64,000 nt of DNA, taken from positions 682,001-746,000 of the forward strand of contig NZ_JAPQES010000001.1 of NCBI RefSeq assembly GCF_026735165.1, given 5' to 3'. Both the position numbers and the translations under genes were made by a program. The notes beneath the pieces were generated by a model that was not told the origin of the DNA, searched no databases, and saw nothing but the letters and a program-made list of their open reading frames with translations. Below, piece after piece: positions 52,175 to 63,085 of the stretch (the stretch's first letter is position 1; every line of letters begins with the position of its first letter). The stretch comes from Clostridium ganghwense. Lineage in GTDB: Bacteria; Bacillota; Clostridia; Clostridiales; Clostridiaceae.

Positions 52175-52696
52175 CTATTCCTCTTCATTTGTATCTATAT
52201 CATCTGTTCCTTGTGTAGGTAAAAAGTTGAGAATGCTGCTAATGGAACCTAAACCACTACTTTTTCCTAAACGAATAAAGAATAGTATTATTATGATGAA
52301 TATTATATTGTTTCCATATCCGCCGCCGCAGCCACCGTAGCCACCTCCGTAACCACCGTAACCGCCGCCGTAACCGCCATGGCCGCCATAGCCGCCATAA
52401 CCGCTTCCATATCCACAACATTTACAACACTGTTTTCTTCTGTGCTTTTTACTACCTTTTCTATAACATCGACAACTATATTGCTGGCAATTATTCCTGT
52501 TATTATAACCTCCTCTGTTACTAAATAACAAGAATACAATGATAATCAAGAGCAGTGGGAATCTGCTTCCTGTCCCAAGACCTTTGCTGCCTAAAAGACC
52601 CGAGAGCTTATCAATATTTTCCAGGCTGCCAATACCATTCCCGCCTGTTAAATTGTTTATTAATGAACTTATACCTTCCATATCGTTAAAATCCAC
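52175..52696 (-). CDS. Gly/Tyr/Cys-rich membrane protein
   Basis: This 173-residue protein has an N-terminal helical region (MEGISSLINNLTGG), a membrane segment (FPLLLIIIVFLLFS, about 47-60) and a Cys/Lys/Arg-rich stretch (CQQYSCRCYRKGSKKHRRKQCCKCCGYG). A run of GYGG/GGYGG repeats (about 98-128) and a second membrane segment (IIFIIIILFFIRLG) follow. It starts with GTG after AGGGGGAGG. I do not know its exact function. Its composition suggests a structural surface or spore-coat role, possibly with disulfide cross-linking. DNA here is locally GC-rich because of Gly codons. Confidence 0.75.
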   Translation of the reverse strand: MDFNDMEGISSLINNLTGGNGIGSLENIDKLSGLLGSKGLGTGSRFPLLLIIIVFLLFSNRGGYNNRNNCQQYSCRCYRKGSKKHRRKQCCKCCGYGSGYGGYGGHGGYGGGYGGYGGGYGGCGGGYGNNIIFIIIILFFIRLGKSSGLGSISSILNFLPTQGTDDIDTNEEE

Positions 52697-52815
52697 TTTA
52701 CCTCCCCCTTTCTGCCCTTCCTGTTTCTTCTTTTGTTTTCTAATACATACTATTCATTTTGCTTTTAATTTGACACAAAAAATTAAGTATGCGAGATTAT
52801 TTATCTCGCATACTT

Positions 52816-53409
52816 TTATTCCATTTCTATTATTCCTTCAGTTAGAAGATCTATTACCTCTTCTTTACCACTTTTATTAAGAGCTGAAAAGAAAACAAAT
52901 TTATCTTCATCTCTGATATTTAGAGTATCTTTTATAATTTTTTTATTTTTTTGAAACTCACTTTTTTTCAATTTATCACTTTTAGTAGCTACAATTATAG
53001 TTTCATATCCATAGTGTTTAATCCATTCATACATATTAATATCATCTTTTGTAGGTTTATGTCTTGAATCTACCAATAGAACTATCTTCTTTAGTTGAGG
53101 TCTATCTATTAGATATTTTTCTATCATATTACCCCATTTTTCCTGTTCTTTTTTTGAAACCTTAGCAAATCCATATCCTGGTAAATCCACAAAATAAAAT
53201 TCATTGTTTATTAGGAAAAAATTTATAAGTCTAGTTTTACCTGGAGTACCACTTGTTTTAGCAAGCTTTCGTCTATTTGTTACCACATTGATCAATGAAG
53301 ATTTACCTGCATTGGATCTTCCAACAAAAGCCATTTCAACTCTATTATCTGTAGGATATTGTAATGGACTAACTGCTGATATTATAAACTCTGAATTCTT
53401 AATTATCAT
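52816..53409 (-). CDS. engB: ribosome biogenesis GTPase EngB (YsxC)
   Basis: This 197-residue TRAFAC GTPase has G1 [13 protein letters not shown]3 [11 protein letters not shown]4 TKSDK and G5 SALNKSG. EngB acts in large-subunit assembly. It overlaps the end of lon by 11 bases, on the same strand, so it is cotranscribed with the protease genes, an arrangement common in Firmicutes. Confidence 0.96.
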   Translation of the reverse strand: MIIKNSEFIISAVSPLQYPTDNRVEMAFVGRSNAGKSSLINVVTNRRKLAKTSGTPGKTRLINFFLINNEFYFVDLPGYGFAKVSKKEQEKWGNMIEKYLIDRPQLKKIVLLVDSRHKPTKDDINMYEWIKHYGYETIIVATKSDKLKKSEFQKNKKIIKDTLNIRDEDKFVFFSALNKSGKEEVIDLLTEGIIEME

Positions 53410-55732
53410 TAGACTTCTCCTCTACAAACGCATTTTCTAAAACATCTTCAATCTTTTCCGCAATTATAACTTTCATTTTGCTAAGTACTGATTTCGGTAT
53501 CTTTCTTAAATCTTTTTCATTAGCTTTTGGAATTATTATTGTATCAATTCCAGCTCTAAAAGCTGCAAGTGTCTTTTCTTTAAGTCCTCCTATAGGAAGA
53601 ACTATTCCTGTAAGAGTTATTTCACCTGTCATAGCTAAATTGTGTTTTACCTTTTTGTTTCCTAATGCAGAAACCATAGCAGTTATCATGGTAACCCCAG
53701 CTGATGGTCCATCTTTAGGTACTGCTCCTTCTGGTGCATGTATATGAATATCTTTTTCCTTATAAAAATCAGGATTTATTCCATATTTCTCAGCATTTGA
53801 TCTAATATAGCTATAACCGGCTTCCGCTGATTCCTTCATTACATCGCCTAACTGTCCTGTAAGCTGAAGTTTTCCTTTTCCAGACATTACACTTACTTCT
53901 ACAGGCAAAGTATCCCCACCATATCCTGTCCATGCCATTCCCATGACAACACCTATTTTGTCTATTTTATCAGCTTTATCATAAGTATATATTTCAGGCC
54001 CTAAATATTTCTTTACATGATTTACAGTTATTGATATTTTGTTTTTATCTCTTTCTAACATATCAGCAATAGCTTTTCTAATAACTGAAGCAACTTTTCT
54101 CTCTAAACTTCTTACGCCAGACTCTCTAGTATAATGTTCAATAACAGAATATATTGATGAATCCGAAAAAGTTATTTTTCCTTCTTCTAGATTATGTTCT
54201 TTAAACTGTTTTGGTATAAGATATTTTTTAGCTATATGGAATTTTTCTTCATAAGTATATCCTGATACTTCTATTACTTCCATTCTATCTAGAAGTGGTC
54301 TTGGTATCGTATCTAAAGTATTAGCAGTAGTTATAAACATAACTTCTGATAGATTTAAATCCAACTCTAAATAATGATCTCTAAAAGTGTTATTTTGTTC
54401 ACTGTCTAAAACCTCAAGAAGTGCACTTGCAGGATCTCCTCTAAAATCTCCACTTAATTTGTCTATTTCATCTAATAAAAATAATGGATTTTTAGATTGA
54501 GCTTTCCTCATTCCATTAACTATTCTTCCTGGAATTGCTCCTACATAAGTTCTTCTATGTCCTCTAATTTCGGCTTCATCTCTTACTCCACCTAAAGACA
54601 TTCTAACAAAATTTCTATTTAGAGCATTGGCTATAGATCTTGCTATAGAAGTCTTACCTACTCCTGGAGGTCCAACTAAACAAAGAATAGGTCCTTTTAA
54701 CGATTTACTCATACTCTTAACTGCTAAATACTCTATTATTCTATCCTTTACATCTTCTAATCCATAATGTTCATCTTCTAATATTTCTCTAGCTCTCTTT
54801 ATATCTAAATTATCCTTTGTTTTCTTATTCCATGGAATATCTAGTAAACAATCTAAATATGTTCTTATAACTCCACCTTCTGCTGAATAACTTCCAGTAT
54901 TCTTTAACCTAGTTAATTCATATAAGGCTTTTTCTTTCGCAACTTTAGGTAATTTAGCCTTTTTTATTTTTTTCGAATATTCCTCTATCTCTTTTTTACT
55001 TTCATCATCTTCACCAAGTTCTTCTTGAATAGCTCTCATTTGTTCTCTTAAAAAATATTCTTTTTGAGATTTATCTATTTTGCTTTTTACTTTAAGCCCA
55101 ATCTTCTTTTCTATTTTTAAAATCTCAACTTCATTTTTAATTATTAATAAAAGCTTCTCTAATCTTTCATATACATCATACGCTTCCAATAATTCCTGTT
55201 TTTTATCTTCCTTCAATGTTAAATATGAACTGATTATATCAGCAAACCTTCCTGATTCTTCTAAATCATCTAAATTAATTAACGCTTCTGCTGAAACACT
55301 ATTAGATAATCTCGCATACTCTTCAAACTCTTTTTTTACTGTACGGATTAAAGCTTCACATTTGCCTTTATCTTCACATTTTTCATCTTGTAATATCTCA
55401 ACTTCCGTCTTTAAAAATGGTTCTTTTTGCACATAACTAACTAGTTTTGCTCTGCTCTCACCTTCAACTAATACTCTAACAGTATCACCAGGTAATTTTA
55501 ATATTTGTTTTATATTACAAATAGTACCTATGTTAAAAATCTCATCCTCTTTAGGTTCTTCAATTTTTGCTTCTTTTTGTGAAGCTAAAAAGATTTCCTG
55601 CCCATTTAGCATCGCCTCTTCAACTGCAAGAAGAGATTTTTCTCTACCTACATCAAAATGTAATACCATATGAGGAAATATTGTTATACCTCTTAATGGA
55701 ATTAAAGGAAGAACTCTCGATTCTTTTTCCAT
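53399..55732 (-). CDS. lon: ATP-dependent protease LonA
   Basis: This 777-residue Lon protease has an N-terminal substrate-binding domain ([23 protein letters not shown]), the AAA+ module ([26 protein letters not shown]) and the serine protease domain with [14 protein letters not shown] (catalytic Ser) and [14 protein letters not shown] (catalytic Lys). It degrades misfolded and regulatory proteins. It lies between lonB and engB. Its length is normal for bacterial LonA. GAGGGG precedes the ATG. Confidence 0.97.
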   Translation of the reverse strand: MEKESRVLPLIPLRGITIFPHMVLHFDVGREKSLLAVEEAMLNGQEIFLASQKEAKIEEPKEDEIFNIGTICNIKQILKLPGDTVRVLVEGESRAKLVSYVQKEPFLKTEVEILQDEKCEDKGKCEALIRTVKKEFEEYARLSNSVSAEALINLDDLEESGRFADIISSYLTLKEDKKQELLEAYDVYERLEKLLLIIKNEVEILKIEKKIGLKVKSKIDKSQKEYFLREQMRAIQEELGEDDESKKEIEEYSKKIKKAKLPKVAKEKALYELTRLKNTGSYSAEGGVIRTYLDCLLDIPWNKKTKDNLDIKRAREILEDEHYGLEDVKDRIIEYLAVKSMSKSLKGPILCLVGPPGVGKTSIARSIANALNRNFVRMSLGGVRDEAEIRGHRRTYVGAIPGRIVNGMRKAQSKNPLFLLDEIDKLSGDFRGDPASALLEVLDSEQNNTFRDHYLELDLNLSEVMFITTANTLDTIPRPLLDRMEVIEVSGYTYEEKFHIAKKYLIPKQFKEHNLEEGKITFSDSSIYSVIEHYTRESGVRSLERKVASVIRKAIADMLERDKNKISITVNHVKKYLGPEIYTYDKADKIDKIGVVMGMAWTGYGGDTLPVEVSVMSGKGKLQLTGQLGDVMKESAEAGYSYIRSNAEKYGINPDFYKEKDIHIHAPEGAVPKDGPSAGVTMITAMVSALGNKKVKHNLAMTGEITLTGIVLPIGGLKEKTLAAFRAGIDTIIIPKANEKDLRKIPKSVLSKMKVIIAEKIEDVLENAFVEEKSNDN

Positions 55733-55850
55733 ATTTTCCCCTCATTTCTCAATTAACTTTATTATTCTTATGGTATATTATGTCTTAAAATATTTTATAC
55801 TATGCTATTATACCTATAAACTGATTTTTTTTCAATTAGTTTCACATTTA

Positions 55851-55883
55851 AACCCCTTCATCATTTAGTTGATAAAGGGGCTT
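55851..55883 (-). terminator. terminator after lonB
   Basis: AACCCCTTCATCA pairs with TGATAAAGGGGCTT (one mismatch) just past the lonB stop, with only a modest T-tail. It may partially separate lonB from lonA. Confidence 0.55.
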
Positions 55884-55887
55884 ATTT

Positions 55888-57567
55888 TTAGACAGATTCA
55901 GCACTAAGTATATCTACACTTGAATTAACATCTAAAATAGTTTCTTCTTTATTATCATTTATCAAAGCTATTTTTATTACTTCTTTTATATCAGTTACAG
56001 GTATAATGTTAACATCTTTTTCATTTTCAAAAACATCTTGCCAATTTTCTTTAGGAATAATTATAGTTTTTGCTCCTGCTTTTTTTGCAGCTGAAATTTT
56101 AGCATTCACACCTCCAATAGGTTTAACTTTACCATGCAGTGAAATTTCTCCTGTCATAGCAACTTTATTATCTATTGGTATTCCCAATATAGCACTATAA
56201 ACTCCTGTAACCATACTTATACCAGCAGATGGCCCATCTACAGGCATACCTCCTGGAAAATTAATATGTATATCATATTCATTACAATCTTTATTAAATA
56301 CCTTTTGTAATACAGCTAACACATTTTCAACAGACCCTTTTGCTGTACTTTTGCGTATAAGTTTTTTATTTGAACTATTTATTTCTTCTTCTTCAACTAT
56401 CCCTGTAATTGTTAACTTTCCTTTTCTTGAATCTACTTTTATAGCAGTAGCTTCAATTTCCATAATTGTACCCATATTTGCTCCATACACAGCAAGCCCA
56501 TTCACATAACCTACTTGAGGCTCTTTGGGAATATTTTTTTCTGGTCTTGGAGAGTACTGACCATTTTCTATTACCCATTCTACATCATTTACTTCTATTA
56601 TATCTCTATCGTCATTTAAAGCTATTCCTGATGAAAGTTGAATTAAACTAACTGCTTCCCTTCCATTACTTGCATATTTACCTACTAATTTTTTAGCCTT
56701 TTCTTCTATCTTAAACCCAACTTTGTCAACAGCATTTTCTGCTATTTCCTCTATTTCTTCTTGAAGCAATGCTCTGAAAAATATTTCTACACATCTTGAT
56801 CTAATTGCAGGACATATTTCTTCTGGGTTTCTTGTTGTAGCTCCTATTAATCTAAAATCTGCTGGCAAACCTTTATCAAAAACTTCTTTTATGTAGGTTG
56901 GCATATTAGGGTCTTCAGAATTGTAATATGCACTATCTAAAAAAACTTTTCTATCTTCCATAACCTTTAAAAGTTTGTTCATCTCTATTGGATGTAATTC
57001 TCCAATCTCATCAATAAATAATATTCCTCCATGGGCTTTAGTAACTGCTCCTGGTTTAGGCTGAGGTATTCCAGCCGTCCCAAGTGGTCCTGCTCCTTGA
57101 TATATAGGATCGTGTACAGAACCAATTAATGGGTCTGCTATTCCTCTATCATCGAATCTTACTGTAGTTGCATCAATTTCTACGAACTTAGACTTTTCAC
57201 TAAATGGAGAAGTATTTCTTTTTTTTGCATCCTCCAACACAAGTCTAGCTGCTGCTGTTTTTCCTACTCCAGGAGGGCCATATATTATTATATGCTGAGG
57301 ATTTGGTCCACATATAGCTGCCTGTAATGCCTTTATCCCTTTCTCCTGACCTATCACTTCCTTGAAGTTAGTAGGTCTACTTTTTTCTGTTAGAGGCTCC
57401 GTTAACTTTAAGCTTTGCATTTTTCTTAACTTTTCCATTTCTTTCTTACTTTCTTTATTTACCACCGTTTTATTTCCTGTTTGACCTTTAAGAGCATTAA
57501 AAAAATACATACCCATAATAACAGTAACAATTAAACTTACTAAACTTAATACAGAGCTTGTAGTCAT
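55888..57567 (-). CDS. lonB: LonB membrane-anchored ATP-dependent protease
   Basis: This 559-residue LonB-type protease has a N-terminal membrane segment (about residues 3-23), the AAA+ module ([31 protein letters not shown], the arginine finger region CPAIRSRC) and the Lon protease domain (GMPVDGPSAGISMVT, GGVNAKISAAKKAG). It lacks the large N-terminal domain of LonA. In Bacillus LonB is linked to sporulation, so a similar role is possible here. It lies between clpX and lonA. Confidence 0.95.
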   Translation of the reverse strand: MTTSSVLSLVSLIVTVIMGMYFFNALKGQTGNKTVVNKESKKEMEKLRKMQSLKLTEPLTEKSRPTNFKEVIGQEKGIKALQAAICGPNPQHIIIYGPPGVGKTAAARLVLEDAKKRNTSPFSEKSKFVEIDATTVRFDDRGIADPLIGSVHDPIYQGAGPLGTAGIPQPKPGAVTKAHGGILFIDEIGELHPIEMNKLLKVMEDRKVFLDSAYYNSEDPNMPTYIKEVFDKGLPADFRLIGATTRNPEEICPAIRSRCVEIFFRALLQEEIEEIAENAVDKVGFKIEEKAKKLVGKYASNGREAVSLIQLSSGIALNDDRDIIEVNDVEWVIENGQYSPRPEKNIPKEPQVGYVNGLAVYGANMGTIMEIEATAIKVDSRKGKLTITGIVEEEEINSSNKKLIRKSTAKGSVENVLAVLQKVFNKDCNEYDIHINFPGGMPVDGPSAGISMVTGVYSAILGIPIDNKVAMTGEISLHGKVKPIGGVNAKISAAKKAGAKTIIIPKENWQDVFENEKDVNIIPVTDIKEVIKIALINDNKEETILDVNSSVDILSAESV

Positions 57568-57729
57568 TTTAATCTCCTCCTCTTTTATAACAAAGTAGAA
57601 AGTTACACATTCTCTTTTTATATTTTGTGCAATTAAGTATAATATATTCTCTATTTTAAAATTTAACCATATACCATAGTAGATATTTTACTTACAGGAA
57701 ACTCGTACTTTTTTATATATTCAAACTGA

Positions 57730-57753
57730 AAAAACACCCATCAGGGTGTTTTT
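57730..57753 (-). terminator. terminator at the end of clpX
   Basis: AAAAACACCC (57730-57739) with GGGTGTTTTT (57744-57753), loop ATCA, overlaps the clpX stop codon and ends in Ts. Confidence 0.88.
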
Positions 57754-59044
57754 AAGCTGTTTCGCTTCCTCTTTTTGTTCTTTTACGTTTTTGTCCAGCT
57801 ATCACTGGTCTTGCTTCACCATCAGTCAAAACAAGTTCTGGCTGTTTTGTTTTAATAGTTTCTTCATTTATAATAACTTTTAAAATCTCCTCTTTTGAAG
57901 GTATATCAAACATTATCTCTTTCATAACATCTTCAATGATAGATCTAAGACCTCTAGCACCTGTTTTTCTTTCAATGGCTTCATCTGCAATAGATTTTAA
58001 TGCCTCTTCTTTAAATTCTAATTCTACATTATCCATTAATAATAATTTTTGATATTGTTTTACAAGTGCATTTTTAGGTTCCTTTAAAATCTTTACAAGT
58101 GCTTCATTGTCTAATGATTCAAGTGTTACCACTATAGGTAATCTACCTACAAATTCAGGTATTAATCCAAATTTCAACAAATCTTCTGGAACTATATTTT
58201 TCAAAAGTTGACCAATATCTTTTTCTTTTTTAGATTGTATTTCAGAACCAAATCCTAATGTGCTTTTTCTAGTTCTTTTTTCAATAATTTTATCTACACC
58301 ATCAAAAGCACCACCACAAATAAATAATATGTTTGAAGTATTTATTTGTATAAATTCTTGATGAGGATGTTTTCTTCCCCCTTGAGGTGGAACAGAGGCT
58401 ACAGTACCTTCAAGTATTTTTAATAATGCTTGTTGAACTCCCTCACCAGAAACATCTCTTGTTATAGATGGATTTTCAGATTTTCTAGCAATCTTATCTA
58501 TTTCATCAATATATATTATTCCTCTTTCAGCCTTTTCTATGTCATAATCTGCATTTTGGATTAATTTTAAAAGTATATTTTCTACATCTTCTCCAACATA
58601 CCCTGCTTCTGTTAATGTAGTTGCATCAGCAATCGCAAAAGGTACATTTAGAAGTTTAGCTAATGTTTGTGCAAGTAGAGTTTTTCCTGAACCAGTTGGA
58701 CCTAAAAGAAGTATATTACTCTTTTGAAGCTCTACATCATCAACATCTATTGAAGAATTTATTCTTTTATAGTGATTATATACTGCAACTGCTAAAGATT
58801 TTTTTGCAGCATCTTGACCTATTACATATTGTTCTAAATAATTTTTTATCTCATATGGTTTTGGAAGTGAACTTATATCTACTTCAGTATTTTCCTCAAA
58901 TTCGTCAGTTATTATTTCAGAACATAAGTCAATACATTCATCACATATATATACTCCAGGACCAGCAATTAATCTTCTTACCTGTTCCTGGCTCTTTCCA
59001 CAAAACGAACACTTCAATTGTTTCTTATCATCGTATTTAGACAT
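57752..59044 (-). CDS. clpX: ClpX ATPase subunit of ClpXP
   Basis: This 430-residue AAA+ unfoldase has an N-terminal zinc-binding domain ([28 protein letters not shown]). The ATPase core contains [15 protein letters not shown] (Walker A), [12 protein letters not shown] (Walker B), the pore loop GYVGEDVE and the sensor regions, followed by the tail [10 protein letters not shown]. It unfolds substrates for ClpP. The ATG at 59044 follows GAGGTG by five bases, preferable to the GTG six bases upstream. It lies 19 bases after clpP. Confidence 0.97.
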   Translation of the reverse strand: MSKYDDKKQLKCSFCGKSQEQVRRLIAGPGVYICDECIDLCSEIITDEFEENTEVDISSLPKPYEIKNYLEQYVIGQDAAKKSLAVAVYNHYKRINSSIDVDDVELQKSNILLLGPTGSGKTLLAQTLAKLLNVPFAIADATTLTEAGYVGEDVENILLKLIQNADYDIEKAERGIIYIDEIDKIARKSENPSITRDVSGEGVQQALLKILEGTVASVPPQGGRKHPHQEFIQINTSNILFICGGAFDGVDKIIEKRTRKSTLGFGSEIQSKKEKDIGQLLKNIVPEDLLKFGLIPEFVGRLPIVVTLESLDNEALVKILKEPKNALVKQYQKLLLMDNVELEFKEEALKSIADEAIERKTGARGLRSIIEDVMKEIMFDIPSKEEILKVIINEETIKTKQPELVLTDGEARPVIAGQKRKRTKRGSETA

Positions 59045-59063
59045 TTTCACACCTCACTAAGGT

Positions 59064-59648
59064 TTATTTCTTTCTCGTTACAACATCATCGATTAATCCA
59101 TACTCTTTAGCTTCATGCGCTTCCATAAAATTATCTCTTTCAACATCTCTTTTTATTTGTTCTAAAGGTTTTCCTGTTCTTTCACTTAGTATTGTATTTA
59201 ATTTATCTTTTATTCTTAATATTCTTTTAGCATGGATATCAATATCTGTTGCTTGACCTTGGAATCCTCCAAGAGGTTGGTGTATCATTATTTCACTATT
59301 TGGAAGAGCAAATCTTTTTCCTTCTGCACCTGCTGTTAAAAGGAATGCTCCCATTGAAGCAGCCATACCTACGCATATAGTAGAAACATCTGGTTTTATA
59401 TACTGCATAGTATCATATATAGCCATTCCAGCTGTAATTGAACCACCTGGACTATTTATATATAAATATATATCTTTATCTGGATCTTCTCCTTCTAAAA
59501 ATAATAATTGTGCAACTACCAAACTTGCTGTAACATCATTTACTTCTTCCCCTAAAAATATTATTCTATCTTTTAAAAGTCTAGAATAAATATCATAGGA
59601 TCTTTCTCCTCTGTTAGTTTGCTCAACTACCACTGGTACTAAACTCAT
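59064..59648 (-). CDS. clpP: ClpP protease subunit
   Basis: This 194-residue serine protease has the N-terminal [22 protein letters not shown], active-site [11 protein letters not shown] (Ser), [12 protein letters not shown] (His) and GLIDDVV (Asp region). It forms the tetradecameric chamber for ClpX. It lies between tig and clpX, with a terminator between tig and clpP. Confidence 0.98.
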   Translation of the reverse strand: MSLVPVVVEQTNRGERSYDIYSRLLKDRIIFLGEEVNDVTASLVVAQLLFLEGEDPDKDIYLYINSPGGSITAGMAIYDTMQYIKPDVSTICVGMAASMGAFLLTAGAEGKRFALPNSEIMIHQPLGGFQGQATDIDIHAKRILRIKDKLNTILSERTGKPLEQIKRDVERDNFMEAHEAKEYGLIDDVVTRKK

Positions 59649-59742
59649 TTTGTCTCCTCCTTAACAAAAATATATTTTCCATTCTCTTTATGATTATCAC
59701 CTATATTTAATATGATATTCATCTTTATAAAGAATTTGTTGT

Positions 59743-59780
59743 AAAATTAATTGCCAGAAACATTTCTGGCAATTAATTTT
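59743..59780 (-). terminator. terminator after tig
   Basis: AAAATTAATTGCCAGAAA (59743-59760) with TTTCTGGCAATTAATTTT (59763-59780) forms a long palindrome between tig and clpP. Because clpP begins about 95 bases on, it may also act as a processing site. Confidence 0.8.
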
Positions 59781-59789
59781 ATGTCTATA

Positions 59790-61082
59790 TTATGCTATTT
59801 CTTTACTACTGCTAACTAAAAGCTCTACAGCTTTTTCATTTAATATTTGAGTTTTCAAATATTCTCCTTGAGTTTTAATTACAGCATCAACTAATTTTTC
59901 TGGTTCTTGACTTCCATATTGTTTTGCCATTTCAGTTGCTTTTGCTTTTATTTCATCCTCAGTAGCTTCTACATTTTCTACTTTTACTACTTTTTCAAGA
60001 ACTAATTCAGTCTTAACTCTCTTTTCAGCAGTTTCTTTCATATATTCTCTAACTTTAGCTTCTGTATTATTTGTATATTGATAGTATGTTTCAAGATCCA
60101 ATCCTTGATATTGTAATCTCATTTCAAGATCTTTAACCATAACATCTATTTCTTTATTTATCATTACTTGTGGAATTTCCACTTCTACTTTTTCACAAAC
60201 TGCTTCTATAACAGCTTCTTGATATTCAGCTTTTTCTCTTGCTGCATTAGCTTCTTCTGCTTTCTTTCTTATATCTGCTTTTAATTCTTCTAAAGTATCA
60301 AATTCTGATACTTCTTTTGTGAATTCATCATCTAATTCAGGTAATTCTTTTGATTTTATTTCTTTAATAGCAACTTTGAAAGTAGCAGGTTTTCCATTTA
60401 ATTCATCTCTTCCATACTTTTCTGGGAAAGTTACATTAATTTCTTTTTCTTCTCCTACTTTTGATCCTACTAATTGCTCTTCAAAGTTATCTATAAATGT
60501 ACCTGAACCTATTTCTAGTGAATAATCTTCTCCTTTTCCACCTTCAAAAGCTGCTCCATCTATAAATCCTTCAAAATCAATTATAGCTATATCACTTTTT
60601 TCTACTGTTCCATCTTCTTTGCTCATTATTCTTGCATTTTTTTCTTGCATAGCCTTTAATTGTTTTTCAACATCTTCATCACTTACAGAATATGAAGGCT
60701 TTTTAACTTCTAATCCTTTATATTCATTAAGAGTTACTTCTGGTCTAACTGTTACTTCTGCAGTGTATATGAATTCTTTTCCTGATTCTATTTGTACTAT
60801 GTCTATTTTTGGATAATCTACAGGTGCTAAATTATGTTCTTCAACAGCTTTTGGATATGTATCTTCACAACAATAGTTTATAGCATCTTCAAAGAATACA
60901 CCTTCTCCATAATATCTTTTAATTACGTTCATAGGTGCTTTTCCTTTTCTAAATCCAGGAATATTAAATCTTTTTACATTTTTCTTATATGCTTTTTGTA
61001 AAGCTTCATTAAACTTTTCTTTTTCTACAGTTATTTCTAGTTTAACAATATTAGTTTCTATTTTTTCAAATTTAGTGTTCAT
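59790..61082 (-). CDS. tig: trigger factor (ribosome-associated chaperone)
   Basis: This 430-residue chaperone has the N-terminal ribosome-binding domain ([40 protein letters not shown], containing the ribosome-contact GFRKGKAP), the FKBP-type PPIase middle ([38 protein letters not shown]) and the helical C-terminal arms. The ATG at 61082 follows GGGAGG by about nine bases; the frame extends to 61142 but lacks a site. It precedes clpP and clpX. Confidence 0.97.
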   Translation of the reverse strand: MNTKFEKIETNIVKLEITVEKEKFNEALQKAYKKNVKRFNIPGFRKGKAPMNVIKRYYGEGVFFEDAINYCCEDTYPKAVEEHNLAPVDYPKIDIVQIESGKEFIYTAEVTVRPEVTLNEYKGLEVKKPSYSVSDEDVEKQLKAMQEKNARIMSKEDGTVEKSDIAIIDFEGFIDGAAFEGGKGEDYSLEIGSGTFIDNFEEQLVGSKVGEEKEINVTFPEKYGRDELNGKPATFKVAIKEIKSKELPELDDEFTKEVSEFDTLEELKADIRKKAEEANAAREKAEYQEAVIEAVCEKVEVEIPQVMINKEIDVMVKDLEMRLQYQGLDLETYYQYTNNTEAKVREYMKETAEKRVKTELVLEKVVKVENVEATEDEIKAKATEMAKQYGSQEPEKLVDAVIKTQGEYLKTQILNEKAVELLVSSSKEIA

Positions 61083-61238
61083 TAACTTTTCCTCCCAATC
61101 ACCGTAAATACTTATTTTGACTTCATATATTATAACATACATTATTAAAATTTTACAAACATATATGAGTATTTTTTCATAATTATAATTATATACTAAA
61201 AAATTAATATTACAATATAATTTTATAAAAAAAAGAAT

Positions 61239-62033
61239 TTATAGAATTTTTTTCAAAAAATTTCTACTTTTAACAACTTCCTCATAATTAACATAATTAT
61301 CACTATATACTTCTATTATAGCCGCCCCTTTATAATTCACATCCTTTAAACTTGAATGAAGCTTTCTATAATCCACCTCTCCTTTTCCTGGTAAAAGACA
61401 AGGATTCTCTGAATCTCTATCATTTATATGAAGATTTACTATATCCTCATTCATAACCTTTATATATTCTTCGATAGAAAATAGAGCTTTATACGCCTGT
61501 TTTATATCCAATGTAAAATTCAAGGGATATTTACATTGTTCTTTAAGCATCTTCAAGTAATCTATATCCGAAGACATACACCAAGACACATTTTCCTGAG
61601 CAAGCTTAATACCTATTTCTGAAGATATATATAAAAGTTCATTATATATATCTACAACATGACTAGGATGAAAAAATCTAGTATCAATCTTTCTCATACC
61701 ATGAAAAGTATAAGATTTAGCCCCTAATCTTTTTCCTGCTATACACACTTGTTTAAAATATTTTAACATATCATTCCTTCTTCTTTTATAACTATCAAAT
61801 AAATATGGTTCAAAAAATGAAGAAAATGCATGAACAGAATTTATTGTAAAATCATATTTTTCCTTCTCATATATAAGCTTATTTACAAATTCCTCTTCAA
61901 ATTCACTAGGGCAATTAAAAAAAACCTCTCCTCTTTCAAACCCTAAACCTTTCATTAACTTTATAGAATCTTCTAAGCATACATGAGGATAAAAACATGC
62001 CGAAGAAATACCTATTTCCACTTTACTAAACAC
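61239..62033 (-). CDS. sugar phosphate isomerase/epimerase family protein (TIM barrel)
   Basis: This 264-residue protein of the xylose isomerase-like TIM-barrel/AP-endonuclease-2 superfamily has GISSACFYPH, SVHAFSS, KSYTFHGMRK, KLAQENVSW, FTLDIKQAYKA and NLHINDRDSENPCLLPGKGEVDYRKL, with metal-type His, Glu and Asp residues at strand ends. It could be a sugar isomerase, epimerase or an unknown enzyme; the substrate cannot be called. It lies 19 bases downstream of an anchored unknown gene on the same strand, so the two may be cotranscribed. Confidence 0.82.
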   Translation of the reverse strand: MFSKVEIGISSACFYPHVCLEDSIKLMKGLGFERGEVFFNCPSEFEEEFVNKLIYEKEKYDFTINSVHAFSSFFEPYLFDSYKRRRNDMLKYFKQVCIAGKRLGAKSYTFHGMRKIDTRFFHPSHVVDIYNELLYISSEIGIKLAQENVSWCMSSDIDYLKMLKEQCKYPLNFTLDIKQAYKALFSIEEYIKVMNEDIVNLHINDRDSENPCLLPGKGEVDYRKLHSSLKDVNYKGAAIIEVYSDNYVNYEEVVKSRNFLKKIL

Positions 62034-62052
62034 ACCCTTACCAAACTATATA

Positions 62053-62895
62053 TTATTTAACTATATTCACATTTCCATCTATTATTACTTCTAATCCCTC
62101 TTTTGAAAGTTTTCCATATTGAATTTCTTTGCCTCCAACTTCATCACCTGTTGTTCCTACTATATATTTATGAGTATTAGTACTTATAGTATATTTCCAA
62201 ACAAACTTGTCATTACCTCTATTAAACCAAGGTAACTGAGATACATATATTATATTATCATCATCTAAAAGCTTGGGTAAACTATTCCATATGTATGCTG
62301 GATTGCTTTTTAAAATGCTTGCCTTACTAAATACCGTTCCTTTGCTTGAAACGTATTCTCCCTTTGTAATATCTTTTTTGTTGCCTTTTTCATCTATGAA
62401 TATCATATTTTGAGTATTGTTTTCTATTAAAACTACACTTTTTTTAGAAGGACTTATACTACATTGTATTGTTTTGGGAAAGAAATCTATATATTGTTTT
62501 TGGTTATTACTTAAAGTATATACAAGTTTAATTTCTTCTCCATTTGAAAGCTTTATTACTTGTGTTTCCTTCTTTATTTCATTTTTCTTTATTTCTTGTT
62601 TTTTCTTTTGAATTTTAGCCTTTTGCTGCTTAGTTGCGCTTTCTTGAGGCACGGTTTTACTCTTTGTCTTATCTTTGTCTTTGGAATTATCAAATACACT
62701 ATTAATATTTATATTCCTTATTTTACTCACAACTTTAACAATTCCTGTCTTGATTTCCTTTGCAACATTTCCTCTCGCCAAAACTACTCCGCCTATAACA
62801 GTCAATATTGCAAATATTGTAAGTATTTTTATTATCCTTTTTCTTTTTTTCATTTTTTCGTCATAATCTTTACTAAATATACTTGGTTTTCCCAT
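62053..62895 (-). CDS. membrane-anchored unknown protein
   Basis: This 280-residue protein has a basic start (EKMKKRKRIIKIL) and one N-terminal membrane segment (about residues 21-41). A long Lys/Gln/Glu-rich linker follows (KQQKAKIQKKKQEIKKNEIKKE), then an external domain with SISPSKKSVVLIENNTQNMIFIDEKG, FSKASILKS and GGKEIQYGKLSKEGLEVIIDG. The strand pattern is like the anchored propeller-like protein at 44081-45151, but relatedness is not demonstrated. I do not know its family. Upstream it is preceded by carB. Confidence 0.72.
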   Translation of the reverse strand: MGKPSIFSKDYDEKMKKRKRIIKILTIFAILTVIGGVVLARGNVAKEIKTGIVKVVSKIRNININSVFDNSKDKDKTKSKTVPQESATKQQKAKIQKKKQEIKKNEIKKETQVIKLSNGEEIKLVYTLSNNQKQYIDFFPKTIQCSISPSKKSVVLIENNTQNMIFIDEKGNKKDITKGEYVSSKGTVFSKASILKSNPAYIWNSLPKLLDDDNIIYVSQLPWFNRGNDKFVWKYTISTNTHKYIVGTTGDEVGGKEIQYGKLSKEGLEVIIDGNVNIVK

Positions 62896-63024
62896 TTTAT
62901 CACCTCCTACTATAAATTGAACAAAAATTAAAACATATCATATAATGTAGATATATTTAATAATCATATCTGCTCATTTAACAATATACTATTATTTTCT
63001 GCTTTTCTATAAATATTATTATAC

Positions 63025-63063
63025 AAAAAAAGACCTAAGGATTCAAAATCTTCAGGTCTTTTT
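63025..63063 (-). terminator. terminator after carB
   Basis: AAAAAGACCT (63026-63035) and AGGTCTTTTT (63054-63063), with A- and T-rich sides and partial inner pairing, lie just past the carB stop. Confidence 0.8.
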
Positions 63064-63085
63064 ATATACATTTATTTTTGTGTAT

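Noticed and set aside
52303-52539. Second minus-strand frame inside the Gly/Tyr/Cys-rich gene
   Set aside because: It is the shifted reading of GGN repeats, giving Val/Ala/Met-rich text without a ribosome site; the frame of 52175-52696 has both a site and sensible membrane helices.
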